Below, piece after piece: positions 24,262 through 35,797 of a stretch of DNA of 64,000 bases. The position numbers were made by a program, and so were the translations under genes. This DNA comes from Kumtagia sp963820075 (GTDB lineage Bacteria; Pseudomonadota; Alphaproteobacteria; Rhizobiales; Rhizobiaceae). How positions within the stretch are numbered: the first letter of the stretch is position 1; every line of letters begins with the position of its first letter. Location: assembly GCA_963820075.1 (NCBI GenBank), contig CAWFYS010000022.1, positions 62,001 through 126,000 on the forward strand, in the 5' to 3' direction. Below the pieces are notes generated by a model, which saw only the letters and a list, made by a program, of their open reading frames with translations, did no database searches and was not told where the DNA came from.

Positions 24262-25389
24262 TCAGTATACCACCACGCTTCTGATCGACTTGCCCTCGTG
24301 CATCAGGTCGAAACCCTTGTTGATCTCGTCGAGCGGCAGCGTGTGCGTGATCATGGAGTCGATCTCGATCTTGCCGGCCATGTACCAGTCGACGATCTTC
24401 GGAACGTCGGTGCGGCCGCGCGCGCCGCCGAAGGCCGTGCCCTTCCACACCCGGCCGGTGACGAGTTGGAACGGCCGCGTCGAGATTTCCTGGCCGGCTC
24501 CAGCCACGCCGATCACGATCGACTGGCCCCAGCCGCGATGCGAGCATTCCAGCGCCTGGCGCATCACCTTCACATTGCCGGTGCAGTCGAATGTATAGTC
24601 GGCGCCGCCGATCTGGTCGGCGCCGCGCTTCGTAAGATTGACCAGATAGGGCACGATGTCGCCATCGATCTCGCGCGGATTGACGAAATGCGTCATGCCG
24701 AAGCGCTCGCCCCACGCCTTCTTGTCGTCGTTCAGGTCCACGCCGACAATCATGTCGGCACCGGCCAGCCGCAGCCCCTGGATGACGTTCAGGCCGATGC
24801 CGCCGAGCCCGAACACGATCGCCGTCGCGCCTTCTTCCACCCGAGCGGTATTGATGACGGCGCCGATGCCGGTCGTCACCCCGCAACCGATGTAGCATAT
24901 CCTGTCGAAGGGCGCCTCCGGATTGACTTTCGCCAAGGCAATCTCCGGCAGGACTGTGAAGTTGGAGAAGGTCGAGCAGCCCATGTAGTGAAAGATCCTG
25001 TCCTTGCCCATCGAGAAGCGGCTGGTGCCGTCCGGCATCAGGCCCTGGCCCTGGGTGGCGCGAATGGCGGTGCACAGATTGGTCTTGCGCGAGAGGCAGG
25101 AGGGACACTGACGGCACTCCGGTGTATAGAGCGGGATGACATGATCGCCCTTCCTCAGCGAGGTCACGTTGCGCCCGACGTCGACGACCACGCCGGCGCC
25201 CTCGTGGCCGAGGATGGCCGGGAAGATGCCTTCCGGGTCGGCGCCCGAGAGCGTGAACTCGTCGGTGTGGCAGATGCCGGTCGCCTTGATCTCGACCAGA
25301 ACCTCGCCCTCGCGCGGGCCGTCGAGGTCCACCTCCATGATCTCCAGGGGCTTGCCTGCGGCAACGGCGACGGCGGCGCGTGTCTTCAT
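24262..25389 (-). CDS. frmA: S-(hydroxymethyl)glutathione dehydrogenase / class III alcohol dehydrogenase
   Basis: 375 residues. Catalytic zinc site Cys40-His62-Glu63 in KATGICHTDEFTLSG and ILGHEGAGVV; structural zinc site CRQCPSCLSRKTNLC (about residues 95-109); Rossmann motif VFGLGGIGLNVIQG. The SRFSMGKDRIFHYMGCSTFSNFTV stretch is diagnostic of glutathione-dependent formaldehyde dehydrogenases. It oxidises S-hydroxymethylglutathione to S-formylglutathione with NAD+. AGGAA ribosome site. The S-formylglutathione hydrolase partner is not nearby; a GFA-family gene lies 4.5 kb away on the other strand. Confidence 0.93.
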   Translation of the reverse strand: MKTRAAVAVAAGKPLEIMEVDLDGPREGEVLVEIKATGICHTDEFTLSGADPEGIFPAILGHEGAGVVVDVGRNVTSLRKGDHVIPLYTPECRQCPSCLSRKTNLCTAIRATQGQGLMPDGTSRFSMGKDRIFHYMGCSTFSNFTVLPEIALAKVNPEAPFDRICYIGCGVTTGIGAVINTARVEEGATAIVFGLGGIGLNVIQGLRLAGADMIVGVDLNDDKKAWGERFGMTHFVNPREIDGDIVPYLVNLTKRGADQIGGADYTFDCTGNVKVMRQALECSHRGWGQSIVIGVAGAGQEISTRPFQLVTGRVWKGTAFGGARGRTDVPKIVDWYMAGKIEIDSMITHTLPLDEINKGFDLMHEGKSIRSVVVY

Positions 25390-25512
25390 GTCGGCTATTC
25401 CTTTCCTGTCGAGTCTGGCGTCAGGTTTTCAGGATTCATCTGCTTGTTCAATCCCGCCGGTGACTCGTCCCTCGACGTTTCGCGAGGCGGGACGGTGGCG
25501 CTGCGAGGGAAA

Positions 25513-25953
25513 ATGCAGTCGATGTTCGTGAACCTCCTATGCGGTACGGCGCTGATCATTGTCACCTCCATCGTCCATACGATCGGCCTGATCGTGCTTA
25601 CCCACGCCGTTACCCGGTTGACCGGCCGGCTGCGCCTTCACGGCCGCCGCAGCCGCATTCTGGCGATGATCGCGACCGTCATTGGCCTGTTCGCCGTCCT
25701 CACCGTGGAGATCTGGATTTGGGCGGTGGCCCATCTGGTGCTCGGCTCCGCGGGTGATTTCGAGACCGCGCTCTATTTTTCAACCGTAACCTTCTCGACC
25801 GTCGGTTATGGCGACGTCGTTCCCGCGCGCGAGTGGCGGCTGTTTTCCTCGCTTGAGGGGGTCAACGGCTTCCTGCTGATCGGCTGGTCGACGGCCTATC
25901 TGATCGCCGCAGGCATAAGGGTCGGGCCATTTCGTGCCGGCGAACATTTCTGA
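25513..25953 (+). CDS. Potassium channel family protein
   Basis: 146 residues from ATG 25513 (GAGGGA just upstream). Membrane helices lie at about residues 5-30, 50-75 and 105-130. The pore loop has the filter TVGYGD at residues 96-101. It has one helix more than the minimal channel at 7943 and no cytosolic regulatory domain. Related small proteins are annotated simply as ion channel family. It is transcribed away from frmA and ends 76 bases before the biotin carboxylase gene. Confidence 0.82.
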   Translation: MQSMFVNLLCGTALIIVTSIVHTIGLIVLTHAVTRLTGRLRLHGRRSRILAMIATVIGLFAVLTVEIWIWAVAHLVLGSAGDFETALYFSTVTFSTVGYGDVVPAREWRLFSSLEGVNGFLLIGWSTAYLIAAGIRVGPFRAGEHF

Positions 25954-26029
25954 GCCCGCCTCGCCGTTCGTCGTGGTTGAGCGGCCCGCCGAAAGTGCAT
26001 AAAGAGGCGAGGCTAGAGGGATGTGCCCT

Positions 26030-28042
<2,013 letters not shown>

Positions 28043-28176
28043 CGGCCTGGCGTGGCTGGACGCTCGATCCGGGCGCGACTCCGGGGTAGAATAGCCGGCG
28101 TCGTTCCTGTATAGAGCCGCCTTCCCGAAGGGCGGGAGCGCTTGACGCATGCCGGCCTGTGCGACAGTTGGGTGCA

Positions 28177-29553
28177 ATGATGACGAAATGGTCCCCGAAC
28201 TCCTGGAGAGGCAAGCCAATCCAGCAGGTGCCGGCCTATCCCAGCGCGGCGGCACTTGCCGAGACCGAGGCCCGTCTTTCGACTTTTCCGCCCCTGGTTT
28301 TTGCAGGTGAGGCGCGCAAGCTGAAGAAGCAGCTTGCGACCGTCGCTGCCGGTGACGCATTTCTCCTCCAGGGCGGCGATTGCGCCGAGAGCTTCGCCGA
28401 ACACGGCGCGGACAATATCCGCGACTTCTTCCGCGTGTTCCTGCAGATGGCGGTGGTGCTTACCTTCGCGGGTGCGCAGCCGGTCGTGAAGATTGGCCGC
28501 ATTGCCGGCCAGTTCGCCAAGCCGCGCTCCTCCGACACCGAGAGCGTCGGCGGCGTCACGCTGCCGAGCTATCGCGGCGACATCATCAACGGGACGGATT
28601 TCGACGCGGTCTCGCGCGTGCCCGATCCGGCGCGCCAGGAAATGGCCTACCGGCAGTCGGCGGCGACATTGAACCTTCTGCGCGCCTTCGCGCAGGGCGG
28701 CTATGCCAGCCTGGAGAATGTACACCGCTGGATGATGGGCTTTGTCTCCGACAGCCCGCAAGGTGAGCGCTACGAGGCGCTGGCCAACCGCATCACCGAA
28801 ACCATGGATTTCATGCGGGCGATGGGCATCACCTCGGAGACGAATTACGCGCTGCGCGAAACCGACTTCTATACCAGCCACGAGGCGCTGCTGCTCGGCT
28901 ACGAGGAAGCGCTGACCCGCGTCGATTCGACCTCGGGCGACTGGTATGCCACGTCGGGCCACATGATCTGGATCGGCGACCGCACGCGCCAGCCGGACCA
29001 CGCGCATGTCGAATATTGCCGCGGCGTGAAGAACCCGCTCGGGCTGAAATGCGGCCCGTCGCTCACCACGGACGGCTTGCTGCAGCTTATCGACCTGCTC
29101 AACCCGGAAAACGAGCCGGGCCGATTGACGCTTATCGCGCGGTTTGGCGCCGACAAGGTGGGCGATCACCTGCCCAAGCTTATCCGCGCCGTGCAAAAGG
29201 AGGGCCGCAGCGTCGTCTGGTCGTGCGATCCGATGCATGGCAACACCATAACCGCCGCCGGCTACAAGACCCGGCCGTTCGACCGTATCCTCAAGGAAGT
29301 GCAAGGCTTCTTCGACGTGCACCGCGCCGAGGGCACGCATCCGGGCGGCATCCATGTCGAGATGACCGGCAACAACGTCACGGAATGCACAGGCGGCGCC
29401 CGTGCCATTACCGCGGAGGAACTGCACGACCGCTATCATACGCATTGCGACCCGCGTCTCAACGCCGACCAGGCGATCGAGCTTGCCTTCCTCGTGTCCG
29501 AACTCCTCAGGAAGAAGGCGGGCGTCAGCGAGCGCAGGGTCGTCAACGGCTGA
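28177..29553 (+). CDS. aroG: Class II 3-deoxy-7-phosphoheptulonate (DAHP) synthase
   Basis: 458 residues of the plant-like class II type: PNSWRGKPIQQVPAYP at the start, LLQGGDCAESF (metal-binding Cys), IGRIAGQFAKPRSSDTE, MIWIGDRTRQPDHAHVEY, KCGPSLTTDGLLQLIDLLNP, SCDPMHGNT (metal His) and HVEMTGNNVTECTGG (metal Glu). It condenses PEP and erythrose-4-phosphate as the first step of the shikimate pathway. ATGs at 28177 and 28180 are both possible; the preceding 28043-28176 carries no gene. Monocistronic. The symbol aroG (or aroA/aroH in other schemes) is by function. Confidence 0.95.
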   Translation: MMTKWSPNSWRGKPIQQVPAYPSAAALAETEARLSTFPPLVFAGEARKLKKQLATVAAGDAFLLQGGDCAESFAEHGADNIRDFFRVFLQMAVVLTFAGAQPVVKIGRIAGQFAKPRSSDTESVGGVTLPSYRGDIINGTDFDAVSRVPDPARQEMAYRQSAATLNLLRAFAQGGYASLENVHRWMMGFVSDSPQGERYEALANRITETMDFMRAMGITSETNYALRETDFYTSHEALLLGYEEALTRVDSTSGDWYATSGHMIWIGDRTRQPDHAHVEYCRGVKNPLGLKCGPSLTTDGLLQLIDLLNPENEPGRLTLIARFGADKVGDHLPKLIRAVQKEGRSVVWSCDPMHGNTITAAGYKTRPFDRILKEVQGFFDVHRAEGTHPGGIHVEMTGNNVTECTGGARAITAEELHDRYHTHCDPRLNADQAIELAFLVSELLRKKAGVSERRVVNG

Positions 29554-29842
29554 TCATGCCGGATCAGGTTGAAAGCCGGCGGACCTCGCCGGCTGTTCTG
29601 TCGCGCGGCTCAGTCCTGCTTGGTTGATGGCTGTTCGTCCCATCCGTTGGGAGTCCTTTCTAACCCATTGTCCGGACGCGTTTTCCGCAGCTTCGCGGAA
29701 ACGCCACGCGATGGCGCATTCCTTGCTCCGATCCATGGCGAAGGCTGTCAGTCTTGGTATCTTATCAAGGGCTATGAGGGGGCCGCGCAAACGGTCGAAG
29801 CTTAGGGGCCGCTGATATCAGGCGGCAAGGAAAGGGGCAACG

Positions 29843-30262
29843 ATGGCCGAAATTCACACCGGTTCGTGCAACTGTGGCGCGGTCAGCCTCCGTACGACAG
29901 GCAGTCTGCGCGACGTGGTCTATTGCCACTGCTCGCAGTGCCGGAAACAGACGGGTCACTTCTACGCCGCAACCAATGTGACCGATGCCGCGCTTGAAGT
30001 GGAGGGCGAGGACAATATCACCTGGTTCCAGTCGTCCGATGCCGCCAGGCGCGGCTTCTGCCGCACCTGCGGTTCGGCGCTGTTCTGGAAGCTGCAAGGC
30101 GCTGCCCATACTTCGGTGATGGCCGGACTGTTCGACCATCCGACGGGCCTGTCCGGCGCCTGCCACATATTCGTTGCCGACAAGGGCGACTACTACGGAA
30201 TTGACGACGGTCTGCCTCAATTCGATCGATCGACACCCTCGATCAGCGTCGCCGTTGATTGA
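29843..30262 (+). CDS. GFA family protein
   Basis: 139 residues of the glutathione-dependent formaldehyde-activating enzyme/centromere protein V fold. Zinc-binding cysteines are visible in SCNCGAVSL (residues ~9-11), YCHCSQCRKQTG, and GFCRTCGSALFW. Strong AAGGAAAGGGG ribosome site. Family members bind zinc and sometimes glutathione; the activity named in the family title is doubtful for most of them. The 290 bp upstream hold a hairpin (AGCCGGC and GCCGGCT near 29575) but no gene that I can support. Confidence 0.9.
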   Translation: MAEIHTGSCNCGAVSLRTTGSLRDVVYCHCSQCRKQTGHFYAATNVTDAALEVEGEDNITWFQSSDAARRGFCRTCGSALFWKLQGAAHTSVMAGLFDHPTGLSGACHIFVADKGDYYGIDDGLPQFDRSTPSISVAVD

Positions 30263-30365
30263 ACGGCAATCTTGGCGCCGTCTTCATTTGGTGAACGCTG
30301 CGTCTAGCTGCGATAGCCTGCACGAAACCCTATCGAGGGCGTATGGTAGCTTAGGGAGTACGCGC

Positions 30366-31163
30366 ATGACCTCGATACCAACGCTTTTCATCTCACATGG
30401 CGGGCCCAACATCATCATTAGCGACACGCCGGCGCGCCACTATCTGGAAGGGCTGTCGGCCATCCTGCCGCGACCGCGCGCCATCGTCATCTCCTCGGCT
30501 CATTTCGAGACGGATGGCGTGGCGGTGGTGACCGATCCCGCCCCGGAAATGATCTATGATTTTCGAGGTTTCGCGCCGGAGCTTTACGAAATGGTATATC
30601 CGGCGCCCGGCGATCCCGCGCTGGCGGAGCGTGTCCTGGGCCTGCTTGCCGAAGCCGGCCTTGCACCGAAGCGCGCGGAAAGGCGCGGCTACGACCATGG
30701 CACGTGGACGCCGCTGAAGCTCGCCTATCCCGGCGCCGACATACCAATTGTGCAGGTCTCGATCGACCCCAACCGCGATGCGGCGTGGCATCATGCCGTC
30801 GGCCGGGCGCTTGCCCAGCTTCGCCATGACGGCGTGCTGCTGATCGGCTCGGGACACATCACGCATAATCTGCGCGCCTTCTTTTCGGTCGTGCGCCAGG
30901 GCGAAGAGCCCGATCCTGGCCTGCCGGCCAAGGTAAAGGCCTTCACCGACTGGTTCGACGAGACGCTGTCGGCGGGTGACACCGAAGCACTCCTCGACTG
31001 GAAGAAGCGCGCACCCTATGCGGCGGAGAACCACCCGACCGACGAGCATCTTATGCCGATCTTCTTCGCCCATGGCGCGGCCGGGGAGGGCGCGCATGGG
31101 CGGCGAATTCATGATTCGGTCAATTTCGGCTTCTTCGCCAACGATTCCTACCTGTTCCAGTAG
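30366..31163 (+). CDS. DODA-type extradiol aromatic ring-opening dioxygenase (LigB/YgiD family)
   Basis: 265 residues. Metal-binding histidines typical of the LigB superfamily are seen in FISHGGPN (His11), ISSAHFE (His46) and LIGSGHITHNLR; DHGTWTPLKLAYP supplies the family-specific catalytic block. YgiD-like enzymes open DOPA or catechol rings using Zn2+ or Fe2+. It is a single gene with no aromatic-pathway neighbours, so the substrate is unknown. Start at 30366; the in-frame extension towards 30174 overlaps the GFA gene and is not protein-like. Confidence 0.88.
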   Translation: MTSIPTLFISHGGPNIIISDTPARHYLEGLSAILPRPRAIVISSAHFETDGVAVVTDPAPEMIYDFRGFAPELYEMVYPAPGDPALAERVLGLLAEAGLAPKRAERRGYDHGTWTPLKLAYPGADIPIVQVSIDPNRDAAWHHAVGRALAQLRHDGVLLIGSGHITHNLRAFFSVVRQGEEPDPGLPAKVKAFTDWFDETLSAGDTEALLDWKKRAPYAAENHPTDEHLMPIFFAHGAAGEGAHGRRIHDSVNFGFFANDSYLFQ

Positions 31164-31220
31164 GCGCTGCTTTTCGCTAAAGGGTCTGCCTGCCGCAAAC
31201 AGCAAGGATGCCTTTCGCCT

Positions 31221-31583
31221 ATGGAACGCATTGTCAGCGCCTTCTGGAACTCGATGCGGGCGCTTCGGCGCCTGAGCTTGAGCGAAAAGGCATTCCAGCA
31301 GGAACTTCTCCTGCTGGCGCTCGCCATCCCCGCCGCCTGGTTCGTGGCGACAAGCTGGGCCGGCTATGCGCTGCTCATCGGCGTCATCCTGGTGCTGATC
31401 ATGGTCGAGGTGCTGAATACCGGCATAGAGGCCGCCTGCGACGCCTTCTCGCGCGAGTTCAACGTCGAGATCCAGCTTGCCAAGGATTGCGGATCGCTCG
31501 CGGTGCTGATCGCCATCATCCTCGTTGTCGGAGTTTGGAGTTTTGCGCTCGCGGAGCGGGTCGCGACAACTCCGCCGGCCTGA
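31221..31583 (+). CDS. dgkA: Diacylglycerol kinase
   Basis: 120 residues, the usual size of the small trimeric inner-membrane kinase. Three membrane helices; catalytic residues match the family: Glu28 in FQQELLLL, and EVLNTGIEAACD with Asn66 and Glu70 that bind ATP-Mg. It phosphorylates diacylglycerol to phosphatidic acid, recycling diacylglycerol from periplasmic glucan synthesis. It ends one base before the convergent dedA-like gene. Confidence 0.94.
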   Translation: MERIVSAFWNSMRALRRLSLSEKAFQQELLLLALAIPAAWFVATSWAGYALLIGVILVLIMVEVLNTGIEAACDAFSREFNVEIQLAKDCGSLAVLIAIILVVGVWSFALAERVATTPPA

Positions 31584-32190
31584 TCAAGGGCCCGTCCGGA
31601 CGGGGTTCCGGCTCGCGCGTCCGGCGCGGATGAGCCGGCGCGCCGCCCAATGTCCCAGCAGCAGCAAGGCGAGGCCAATTCCCGCAGCGAGCAGGACGCG
31701 ATGATGCTTCTGCAGCGTTTCGCCCAGTATCGTCTCGGCCCCCAAGCCGAAGACGTATCCAAGTCCTGTAAACAGCGCTGTCCAGACCGCAGCCGAAAGC
31801 GTGTTCAAAAGGAGGAAGCGCCAGATCGGGATGCCGGACAGCCCGGCGACGACGCCGCCGACGGCGCGCATGCCATAGATAAAGCGGTTGGCGAGCACGA
31901 ACAGATCGGGGTGCGACCGCAGCAGCGCATAGGCGCGGTTGAAACCCGGCTTTTCCCGAAGCCATTGCACGAGCGGCATGCTCGGCGAAATGCCGGCCCG
32001 CCAGGAAAGCCAGAACATCGCCGATCAACGCGCCCAGGAAGACCGTTGCGAAGGCCTGCCACGGTACGAACACCGCCTGATGGGCGAAGAAGCCGGCGAG
32101 GATCGCGGCCGTCTCACCCTCGAAGAGACAGCCGGCAAATACCGCCACCAGGCCGTATTGTTCGATCAGTGCGTGGATGGTCTCGGTCAT
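31584..32190 (-). CDS. DedA family membrane protein; one apparent frameshift
   Basis: Reads MTETIHALIEQYGLVAVFAGCLFEGETAAILAGFFAHQ, then GDVLAFLAGRHFAEH. An extra base near 31977 shifts the frame, and the rest continues as PLVQWLREKPGFNRAYALLR, FIYGMRAVGGVVAGLSGIPI and three further membrane helices. The span is one base over a multiple of three (true length ~201 residues). The F/YGRxxPxxR-like block seen as ANRFIYGMRAVGG is the DedA signature. Members are proposed lipid flippases linked to membrane potential. The start overlaps the DUF1003 stop by 4 bases. Confidence 0.82.
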
Positions 32191-32750
32191 CCCGGCTGAC
32201 CGGCTTCCATCAGCCGGCCCTCTATGCGCGCCAGCGCGGCGCGCAGTTCGCCGATCTCGTCGCGCAATTTCAATATGTCCTGGTGGCGGATGTCGTCGAA
32301 CTTTTCATGCAGCGCCATGATTTCGATCTCGGCCTTGAGGTTCACGGCGTAGTCGTGGGCCGCGTCGATCCGGTCGCGCTCGGTCAGCCTGTTCTGCGAC
32401 ATCATGATGATCGGCGCCTGGAGCGCGGCGATCATCGAAAGCACAAGGTTGAGAAAGATGAAGGGGTAGGGATCAAACGCCTTCGCCGAAAGCACCAGCG
32501 TGTTGGCGATTGCCCACACCGCAAGGAAGGCGAGGAACGAGATGATGAAGCCCCACGAGCCTCCGACTTGCGCGATGAGGTCGGCAATATGGTCGCCGCG
32601 CGACATGCGGCTCGAATGGACGTCGTTTATGTCGCGCGATATCGTGCTGCGGTCGATGGCGCTCTGGAGCACCTTGTTCTCGGTATCGGTCAGGTGTTCG
32701 GGCTTGCGCGTCAGCCATCGCGTGGCGAGGTCGGCGAGGGTTTTTTGCAT
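32187..32750 (-). CDS. DUF1003 domain membrane protein
   Basis: 187 residues. DUF1003 core: GDHIADLIAQVGGSWGFIISFLAFLAVWAIANT, FDPYPFIFLNLVLSMIAALQAPIIMMSQNR, then RDRIDAAHDYAVNLKAEIEI and a C-terminal coiled coil (residues ~145-183). Two membrane helices. Function unknown. First of a two-gene operon with the DedA-like gene (ATGA overlap). Confidence 0.9.
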   Translation of the reverse strand: MQKTLADLATRWLTRKPEHLTDTENKVLQSAIDRSTISRDINDVHSSRMSRGDHIADLIAQVGGSWGFIISFLAFLAVWAIANTLVLSAKAFDPYPFIFLNLVLSMIAALQAPIIMMSQNRLTERDRIDAAHDYAVNLKAEIEIMALHEKFDDIRHQDILKLRDEIGELRAALARIEGRLMEAGQPG

Positions 32751-32827
32751 GGCACGCTCCGGCTCGTTCTAATTCCAGGGCGATCAGTCGGCGCTGGAAA
32801 GCGGATCGTTTTGAGGAATAGCAGACA

Positions 32828-33542
32828 ATGATGAATTTCGCCGCAATTCGCGCCAGAGCCGCCGAGCGCAAAGGTGGCGAGTCCGTGCTTTCCTCCTTGC
32901 TTGGCGCCGCCCCCGACAACCGCGACTGTCGCCAAGATCGCGGACGACCGGCTGTTGTCGACCATTGCCGAGCGCGTTTTCGCCGCGGGCTTCGTTTGGC
33001 GGGTGATCGAACAGAAATGGCCGGGCTTCGAGGAAGCCTTTCTCGGCTTCGAGCCGAAGCGGCTCTTGTTCCAGCCGGACGATTTCTGGCACGAACTCGC
33101 CTCCGACAGCCGTATCGTGCGCAATCCGCAGAAGATCAGATCCGTGCGCGACAATGCGGTTTTCGTCGACCGGGTGTCGCGCGAGCATGGCGGCTTCGGA
33201 AAGTTCCTCGCCGCATGGCCGGCGAACGATCAGGTCGGCCTGATGGATTGGCTCGGCAAGAATGGCAGCCGGCTCGGCGGCAATACCGGGCAGTATTTCC
33301 TGCGTTGGATCGGCTGGGATTCCTTCATCGTCTCAAAGGACATGGCGGCCGCCCTGCGCGACGCCGGGCTGGATATTGCCGACGCCCCGACCTCGAAGAA
33401 AGACCTGCGAAAAATCCAGGACCGGATAAACCTGTGGGTGGACGAGACCGGCCTGCCGCGCATGCACATATCGCGCATCCTCGCCATGTCGACCGGCGTC
33501 AACCACACGGCCGAGGAAATCCGCGAATATACCGGCGAGTAG
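32828..33542 (+). CDS. DNA-3-methyladenine glycosylase I-like protein; one apparent frameshift
   Basis: The N-terminus MMNFAAIRARAAERKGGESVLSS and the long rest (ATVAKIADDRLLSTIAERVF, KWPGFEEAFLGFEP, DSRIVRNPQKIRSVRDNAVF, GSRLGGNTGQYFLRWIG) lie in different frames. They join if one C is removed from the five-C run at 32910-32914. Total length is then ~237 residues. The family resembles Tag-type helix-hairpin-helix glycosylases that remove 3-methyladenine, though the canonical zinc-snap is not visible. A homopolymer indel suggests sequencing error. Convergent with the GST gene. Confidence 0.78.
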
Positions 33543-33549
33543 CTGTCCT

Positions 33550-34176
33550 TCAGGCCGGGGCGATGAAGGGCTGCTGGATTTCCTGGAATACCGGCAGCGC
33601 CTCGAGCTTTGCCGCATGCGCGGCGAGCGCCGGGTAGTTTTCGAACGCGATCAGGTCCGGCAGCGACTCGCTGACATGGCGCAGTGCGGCGGCCACGGCA
33701 ATGTCGGCGTGGCCGATCTCCTCACCGAACCAATAGGCCGAGGCGCGGCCGGCGCGATCGTCTTCCAGTACTGTGAGCGCGGCCGCTATCTGCGTGCGGC
33801 AGCGCTCAACCCACAATTCGGACACCTGTCCATGCAGCCGCAATTCGTAGAACAGGCTCACCCCCTTGTCGGTGAAGCCGGTAGCAAGTGCCGCCACCTT
33901 CAGCGCCCGGCGCCGCTGCGGCTCGGCTGTCGGGAACATGCGGCGTTCGGCTGGCACGAGGCTGTCGAGATAGTCGATGATGATATGGCTGTCGATCAGC
34001 ACGTCGCCGTCGTCCAGCACCAGGGTCGGCACCCGGGTGAGCGGGTTGAACGGCCTGATCCTGTCGGCGTCGCCAAAGGTCGACCAGGGCCTGTGCTCGA
34101 ACGGCAAGCCATAGAGCGTCAAAGCAATGCCGACGCGGCGGACAAAGGAAGAATCATACTGGCCGATGAGGATCAT
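33550..34176 (-). CDS. Glutathione S-transferase family protein
   Basis: 208 residues from MILIGQYDSSFVRRVGIALTLYGL at 34176. Thioredoxin-fold N-domain has Ser9/Ser10 as the likely GSH-activating residue, RVPTLVLDDGDVLIDSHIIIDYLD (cis-Pro and the Asp-Ser glutathione contact), followed by an all-helical C-domain with FGEEIGHADIAVAAALRHV. A longer in-frame start at 34233 is not supported by family length. Function is conjugation or reduction with glutathione; substrate unknown. Single gene. Confidence 0.9.
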   Translation of the reverse strand: MILIGQYDSSFVRRVGIALTLYGLPFEHRPWSTFGDADRIRPFNPLTRVPTLVLDDGDVLIDSHIIIDYLDSLVPAERRMFPTAEPQRRRALKVAALATGFTDKGVSLFYELRLHGQVSELWVERCRTQIAAALTVLEDDRAGRASAYWFGEEIGHADIAVAAALRHVSESLPDLIAFENYPALAAHAAKLEALPVFQEIQQPFIAPA

Positions 34177-34411
34177 TGTTTCGCGCGTGCTCCCTGAAAT
34201 GAAAGCATGCAACGCAGGCGCCGGATCGCGCAATGGCGGACGAAACGACTCCTGACAGCGAGACGACCGGCGCGAAGCACTGTTGACAAGAATCCACGCT
34301 TTTCAAACGCCAATGGAGGCCGGGCCGGTTTGCCAAAGTTCCGAACTCGGGCCACCGGGCCGGGTGAGGGGGCGACTGTCGCACTCACACTGCTGTTCGA
34401 TGCCGAGAGGA

Positions 34412-34720
34412 TCAAACCTCCGCTGTATCAAAGATCAGCAGGTCGACCCCTCCGTCGGCGAAATTGCCGAGATCGGCGGCTGTCGCCTGTCCTTGCGCCG
34501 AGGCAAGGGCGCTCTGGATGTCCGCGACCGAATCAAATTGAAGCGTCGCCACGAGATGGTAGTCGGACGGGCCGGCCGGCGTCGCAACTATTCCCTGGCT
34601 GATATCATATTTCCGCAGGCCCGGGACTTTCTTGGCGATAGCTATGTGCGTGGCGTGGTAGTAGCTGTCGAAGGCCGCCCTGTCTTTCGGGGTCCTGTAA
34701 AGCGCCAGCAGCTTGGCCAT
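34412..34720 (-). CDS. EthD family reductase-like protein
   Basis: 102 residues with the small dimeric alpha-beta barrel pattern: MAKLLALYRTPKDRAAFDSYYHATHIAIAKKVPGL at the start, then YHLVATLQFDSVADIQSALAS and GNFADGGVDLLIFD at the end. EthD proteins are needed for some cytochrome P450 ether-degrading systems, but most, like this one, stand alone and their role is unknown. No P450 or ferredoxin lies nearby. Confidence 0.88.
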   Translation of the reverse strand: MAKLLALYRTPKDRAAFDSYYHATHIAIAKKVPGLRKYDISQGIVATPAGPSDYHLVATLQFDSVADIQSALASAQGQATAADLGNFADGGVDLLIFDTAEV

Positions 34721-34833
34721 GAATTCCTCCCTTGTCGTCCGACGGCGCGAAGATGCGCGCTTCGCGGCGCGGGTGCAATCGCCAACGCTCCTGATGCGTG
34801 ACCGACTTTGGAAGGAGGTTTGCCGCCTTGAGG

Positions 34834-35460
34834 TCAGGGCCGCAGGCCCTCAAGGAACAACTGCTCCAGGAACCGCGCCGCGTCGTCGAAACGTCCTTCG
34901 CCGCCGCGGTCGGGCCCGAGCACGGCGCGCACCTGGACGTCGAAATCGGCATAGTGCTGCGTGGTCGCCCAGATCGAAAAGATGAGATGGTAAGGGTCGG
35001 TGCGGACGATCCTTCCCGAGCGCATCCAGCCCCTGATTACCTCGGCCTTCTCGTCGACAAGCGTCTTCAACTCGCCTTCGAGCATAGGCATGATACGCGG
35101 CGCGCCCTGCAATACCTCGTTGGCGAAAAGCCGGCTTTCGCGCGGGAAGTCGCGCGCCATCTCCAGCTTGCGGCGGATGTAGCTGCGCAGTTCCGTCATC
35201 GGGTCGCCGATATCGTCCAGTTCGCGCAGCGGCGCCAGCCAGGTGTCGAGCAGGCGCCGCATCAGGGTAGTGTGGATGTCTTCCTTGTTGCGGAAATAAT
35301 AGAGCAGGTTCGGCTTCGACATGCCCGCCGCCTCCGCGATCTGGTCGACCGTCGAACCCCGGAAACCGTTGGCGGAGAAAACTTCCAGCGCCGCCTCCAG
35401 GATCAGCTCGCGCTTCTCCTGCTGGATACGCGTGCGGGGCCGGCGGGTGGCGCTGTCCAT
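34834..35460 (-). CDS. rutR: TetR/AcrR regulator, RutR-like
   Basis: 208 residues. The N-terminal helix-turn-helix reads ILEAALEVFSANGFRGSTVDQIAEAAGMSKPNLLYYFRNKEDI. The ligand domain includes FIFSIWATTQHYADFDVQV-like LIFSIWATTQHYADFDVQVRA and EGELKTLVDEKAEVIRGWM, wording I associate with RutR, the uracil/thymine-responsive regulator of pyrimidine catabolism. Context agrees: it faces away from a transaminase/ureidoamidase/ABC importer cluster. AAGGAG ribosome site. A 5-3-5 palindrome ATCGA-ATG-TCGAT lies 11 bases upstream of the start at 35472-35484. Confidence 0.8.
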   Translation of the reverse strand: MDSATRRPRTRIQQEKRELILEAALEVFSANGFRGSTVDQIAEAAGMSKPNLLYYFRNKEDIHTTLMRRLLDTWLAPLRELDDIGDPMTELRSYIRRKLEMARDFPRESRLFANEVLQGAPRIMPMLEGELKTLVDEKAEVIRGWMRSGRIVRTDPYHLIFSIWATTQHYADFDVQVRAVLGPDRGGEGRFDDAARFLEQLFLEGLRP

Positions 35461-35544
35461 CGCGACTCCTTATCGAATGTCGATACCGGGTCGGGCCGGC
35501 AATCCCTCGAAACAGATCATCGGGCTTGCCTTGAACTTGCCCGC

Positions 35545-35667
35545 GGTCTGCAGACATTCACGCGGTGGCGGCCTGCAAATGGCGTTTTTTGCGCGCTTGC
35601 GGTGCTCCGTTCGCGTTCTCGAAGCCGCCATTTTTTCGGCTCGCCTTGGCCTAAATCTCAACAGACC
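35545..35667 (+). repeat. MITE-like element, copy B (internally deleted)
   Basis: Same family and orientation as 8320-8459: GCGGCCTGCAAATGGCG, then TTCTCGAAGCCGCCATTTTT and the terminal AAATCTCAACAGACC. It lacks ~25 bp of the middle and its left terminal repeat is degenerate (GGTCTGCAGACATTCA). It sits in the 432-bp region between the divergent rutR-like and transaminase genes. That region also holds the operator at 35798 but no gene. Confidence 0.7.
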
Positions 35668-35797
35668 TTATTTCGATTGAGAAAATCACCCATCTGGCCC
35701 AAATCTCTGGACCAGCTTCTGCCCTTCCGTGGCGCGCGATTTTGGCGCGGCATTTCCAGTACTAGTCGCTTGACCGCCCTCCTGGCGGTGCTAACGT